Shown in pieces: positions 61,206 through 64,000 of a stretch of 64,000 bases of DNA. The position numbers and the translations under genes are program-made. The stretch lies in assembly GCF_002159175.1 (NCBI RefSeq), contig NZ_NFGZ01000012.1, positions 1 through 64,000 on the forward strand, in the 5' to 3' direction. Source of the DNA: Flavonifractor sp. An92. GTDB taxonomy: Bacteria; Bacillota; Clostridia; Oscillospirales; Oscillospiraceae. The notes under the pieces are model-generated. The model had not been told where the DNA came from and ran no database searches. It saw only the letters and a list, made by a program, of their open reading frames with translations. The stretch's first letter is position 1, and the number at the start of each line of letters is the position of its first letter.

Positions 61206-64000
61206 ATGAGAAACCTCAAGCGTGCTCTCAGCATGGCTCTGGCTGCTGTCATGGTTCTTGGCCTGATGGTCGTCGGCGCTTCTGCTGCGAGCTACGAAGA
61301 TTTCACCGACAAGGATGAAATCAAGAACTCTGAGGCCGTGGCTACCATGGTCTCCCTGGGCGTCATCTCCGGTAAGGACGATGGCTCCTATGATCCCGCC
61401 GGCAGCCTCACCCGTGCTGAGGCCTGCACCCTGATCGCCCGTATGCTGGGCGGCGGCAAGGACCCCGTTCTGGGCTCCAACATCAAGTCCAACTTCAAGG
61501 ACACCCAGGGTCACTGGGCTGAGACCTACATCGCCTACTGTGCCAACCTCGGCATCATCGCCGGTGTGGGCAACGGCAACTTCAAGCCCGACGACACCCT
61601 GACCGGTTCCGCTGCTGCTAAGATGGTCCTGTGCGCTCTGGGCTACAAGCCCGAGTTCGAGGGCATCGGCGGCGCCAACTGGGAGCTGGCCACCAACACC
61701 CTGGCCACCAAGATCGACCTGTACAACGGTCTGGAGACCCTGAACCCCTCCGCCACCATCAGCCGTGACGACGTCGCCCAGCTGATCTACAATGGCGTGC
61801 AGGCTCAGGAGGTCGAGTACCGCAACCTGCAGGGCGACTACTCCGGCACCCTGTATGCCTATGATCAGGGCAGCATGCTGGAGAACCGCTTCGGCGTTGT
61901 GAAGGTCACCGGTATCGTCATGGCCAATGACGAGGTCGCTCTGGCCGGCTCTGCTGTCCAGAAGGATGGCAAGTCCGCCATCAACGTGGTGAAGGAAGTC
62001 AAGTACGGCAACGGCAGCTACACTGGCGTGGAGTCCTTCAACGTGGATATCGACACCTCCCTCATCGGCCAGGAAGTCGTGATCTATGTGAAGCCCGCCT
62101 CCCAGCTGAACCCCAACCCCGCTTCTGACGCTGTGCTGGGCACCCCCATTGCCACCGCTAACAACACCGTGGTGACCACCTATGCCAAGCTGGACGGCAC
62201 CACCGATCCCACTTGGAGCAAGTTCCTGAAGGACAACGACCTGACCGACGGCGGCAAGGGCTATGTCAACTACGCTGAGGGCACTGTGAACAGCAACGCC
62301 CGCGGTGTGGAGCTGACCTTCATCGACAACACCGGCGACGGCAAGGTCGACATCAAGCTGGCTGTCAACAAGACTCTGGCTAAGGTCTCCACCTACAACT
62401 CCACCAAGGAGTATGTCAAGTTCTCCGGCGACGCCACCGAGTACAGCTTCGATGACGTGATGGGCCTGGAGGACATCGCCCTGAACGACTACGTCCTGTA
62501 CTATGTTGCCAACGGCAACGCTCATGTGGAGAAGCTGACTGCTGTCACCGCTTCCCTGGAGTCCTACAAGGTCGGCAAGAGCGCCACTCTGGGCGGCGTG
62601 ACCTACAAGATCTCCGGCCTGACCAACAACGCCGGCGATCTGACCACCTTTGACGGTACCTTTGACAATGACTCCGATCTGAAGTTTGAGAACACCTACG
62701 ACCTGTATCTGGACAACGACAACAACCTGATCGCCTTCAAGCTCACCGAGGAGAGCGAGAACAAGGATTACGCCGTGGTTCTGGATGCTGGCCTGGATTA
62801 TCAGACCATCACCTCCGATCCCACCGGCCAGGTCAAGCTGCTGCTGGCTGACGGCACCAAGGTGACCGGCGCCATCGACATGGAGGCCACTCAGGCCAAC
62901 TACAAGAAGGCTGACAGCGCCAATGCCGATACCGTTGCCAACTTTGCTAACAACTTTGTGAAGACCGGTGGTACTAAGCGCAGCGAGTTCGTCGGCACCG
63001 TCGTGACCTACACCAAGAGCGATGATGGCTATGTGCTGAACTACACCAACGCTCCTGCCAACACCACCACCACCACCAACGTGGTGAAGAACATGGCCAG
63101 CATGACTGTGGGCGGCAGCAACGTCGTCGTCAACAGCAGCACTGTGTTCTTCTTCAAGAACAACGATGACACCAGCGTCATCACCGGCACCGGCAACCTG
63201 TCCAGCACCGCTATTGTCGCTGCCAAGGTGAAGGACGTGGCCTACACCGGCACCTCCACCAAGGTGGCCAAGGCTGTGTACATCGAGGCTGACCCCGGCA
63301 CCTCCACCAGCAGCTATGCCTATGTGGTGAAGGGCGCTACCGTGAAGCCTGTGGACGGCGTCAACTATGAGTACTACACCGCCGTGCTGAATGACGGCAC
63401 CGTGACTTCCTTCCAGACTGCCACTGGTACCAACATCACGGTTTCTGGCGTGTACAAGTACGAGACCAACTCCAAGGGTGTGACCACTCTGACTCCCACC
63501 ACCGCTGACGTGGATGGCGCTCTGGTGAAGGACGAGTCCGTCGTGGGCTACATCTCCACTCTGAGCGGCAACGTCATCGGCGTGACCTACAACGGCAAGG
63601 AGAGCTTCTACACCGTGGGCGACGCCAAGGTCTACAATGTTGAGGACACTGACAATGTGTTCACCACTGAGCTGGCCAAGAACCAGAGCGTGGTCATCAG
63701 CACCAAGACCTCTGACAGCAAGGTGGTCCTCGACACCATCTTTGTCACCGCCAACGACGTGTCCGAGTACGGCGTGTACCTCAACGGCACCAAGGTCGGA
63801 GACTACAAGGTCGGCCAGACTGTCGTTGTGAACGTGCCCAACGTTGCCGCTGCTGGCGATATCACCGTGACCGGCGCTACCCGCACCGACACTAGCAGCA
63901 CCAATACTGCTACCTTCGTGATGCCCGCTGGCGCTGTCAATGTGACCAGCACTTATGCTCTGACCTATGAGAACACCAACGCCAAGGTTTACAGCGACTC
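61206..64000 (+). CDS. S-layer homology domain surface protein SLH3 (partial, runs off the window)
   Basis: At least 931 aa with no stop before the end. The signal peptide MRNLKRALSMALAAVMVLG is followed by three SLH repeats (about 29-215) that differ from SLH1 in fewer than ~20 of the first ~215 residues. The identity fades soon after the NRFGVVKV block (about 230) and the rest is unrelated in detail though similar in style: Thr/Asn/Asp-rich beta domains (NNTVVTTYAKLDGTTD, SFDDVMGLEDIALNDYVLYY, VNVPNVAAAGDITVTGATRT). ATG follows AAGGAGG. Orientation is opposite to SLH1 and SLH2. Confidence 0.92.
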   Translation, partial: MRNLKRALSMALAAVMVLGLMVVGASAASYEDFTDKDEIKNSEAVATMVSLGVISGKDDGSYDPAGSLTRAEACTLIARMLGGGKDPVLGSNIKSNFKDTQGHWAETYIAYCANLGIIAGVGNGNFKPDDTLTGSAAAKMVLCALGYKPEFEGIGGANWELATNTLATKIDLYNGLETLNPSATISRDDVAQLIYNGVQAQEVEYRNLQGDYSGTLYAYDQGSMLENRFGVVKVTGIVMANDEVALAGSAVQKDGKSAINVVKEVKYGNGSYTGVESFNVDIDTSLIGQEVVIYVKPASQLNPNPASDAVLGTPIATANNTVVTTYAKLDGTTDPTWSKFLKDNDLTDGGKGYVNYAEGTVNSNARGVELTFIDNTGDGKVDIKLAVNKTLAKVSTYNSTKEYVKFSGDATEYSFDDVMGLEDIALNDYVLYYVANGNAHVEKLTAVTASLESYKVGKSATLGGVTYKISGLTNNAGDLTTFDGTFDNDSDLKFENTYDLYLDNDNNLIAFKLTEESENKDYAVVLDAGLDYQTITSDPTGQVKLLLADGTKVTGAIDMEATQANYKKADSANADTVANFANNFVKTGGTKRSEFVGTVVTYTKSDDGYVLNYTNAPANTTTTTNVVKNMASMTVGGSNVVVNSSTVFFFKNNDDTSVITGTGNLSSTAIVAAKVKDVAYTGTSTKVAKAVYIEADPGTSTSSYAYVVKGATVKPVDGVNYEYYTAVLNDGTVTSFQTATGTNITVSGVYKYETNSKGVTTLTPTTADVDGALVKDESVVGYISTLSGNVIGVTYNGKESFYTVGDAKVYNVEDTDNVFTTELAKNQSVVISTKTSDSKVVLDTIFVTANDVSEYGVYLNGTKVGDYKVGQTVVVNVPNVAAAGDITVTGATRTDTSSTNTATFVMPAGAVNVTSTYALTYENTNAKVYSD

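Noticed and set aside
61095-62525. Open frame on the minus strand opposite SLH3
   Set aside because: Antisense mirror of the SLH repeats; the plus-strand frame has signal peptide, SLH domains and a ribosome binding site.

Overview
The window looks like a chromosomal segment from a GC-rich, anaerobic, spore-former-related Firmicute, most likely of the Oscillospirales (Flavonifractor/Lawsonibacter/Intestinimonas type). The pointers are spoIIE, a WalRK operon with walH and walI, several S-layer homology (SLH) proteins with Gram-positive signal peptides, a trimeric [FeFe] hydrogenase, strong AGGAGG ribosome binding sites and high GC at third codon positions. The genus is an inference. No rRNA or tRNA genes, CRISPR array, transposase, integrase or phage block was seen. 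The only RNA gene recognised is a tmRNA. The last gene runs off the right end.

Left part (1-9.7 kb), all on the minus strand: a surface C69 dipeptidase, a lipoprotein, a polytopic transporter, a 57-residue membrane peptide and an anchored AstE/M14-like zinc hydrolase, then a terminator, then a poly-gamma-glutamate synthase set (pgsB, pgsC, a PgsW-like protein) ending with an exported parvulin lipoprotein. No pgsA is present. About 1.3 kb without genes (9.3-10.6 kb) holds the probable promoter of this array.

Middle part (10.6-41.8 kb): a metallophosphoesterase; a MacB/FtsX-type ABC exporter with a large repeat-containing surface protein, next to a two-component system; a YwaF-type membrane protein; the hydABC operon; a divergent cluster (nucleoside phosphorylase / sugar-phosphate isomerase / class II aldolase) that fits the DHAP shunt for 5'-deoxynucleoside salvage; an SPFH membrane protein with a ribbon-helix-helix partner; an orphan molybdopterin oxidoreductase with two TVP38-type proteins; gdhA; an EIIC-like permease; an OB-fold protein; an EF-G-like GTPase; dusB with an ECF sigma/anti-sigma pair; and a gene that looks like an in-frame fusion of a sigma factor to an anti-sigma-type C-terminus. 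Two intergenic regions (16.04-16.25 kb, 34.88-35.16 kb) are dense strings of perfect hairpins.

Right part (41.9-64 kb): spoIIE, then a duplicated convergent two-gene module (a cytosolic protein with a conserved, tail-fibre-like N-terminus facing an SLH surface protein) at 44.4-48.4 kb and 56.3-60.6 kb. Between the copies lie a NUDIX gene, the trans-translation cluster (ssrA, cyclophilin, smpB), a second NUDIX gene and walRKHI. A third SLH gene starts at 61.2 kb on the opposite strand to the first two. SLH1 and SLH3 have nearly the same first ~230 residues in inverted orientation. They also share a leader RNA with compensatory changes and, at identical distances upstream, a 105-bp element made of two pairs of 11-bp-phased direct repeats. 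This resembles known S-layer gene families that vary by inversion and is the most interesting feature of the window.
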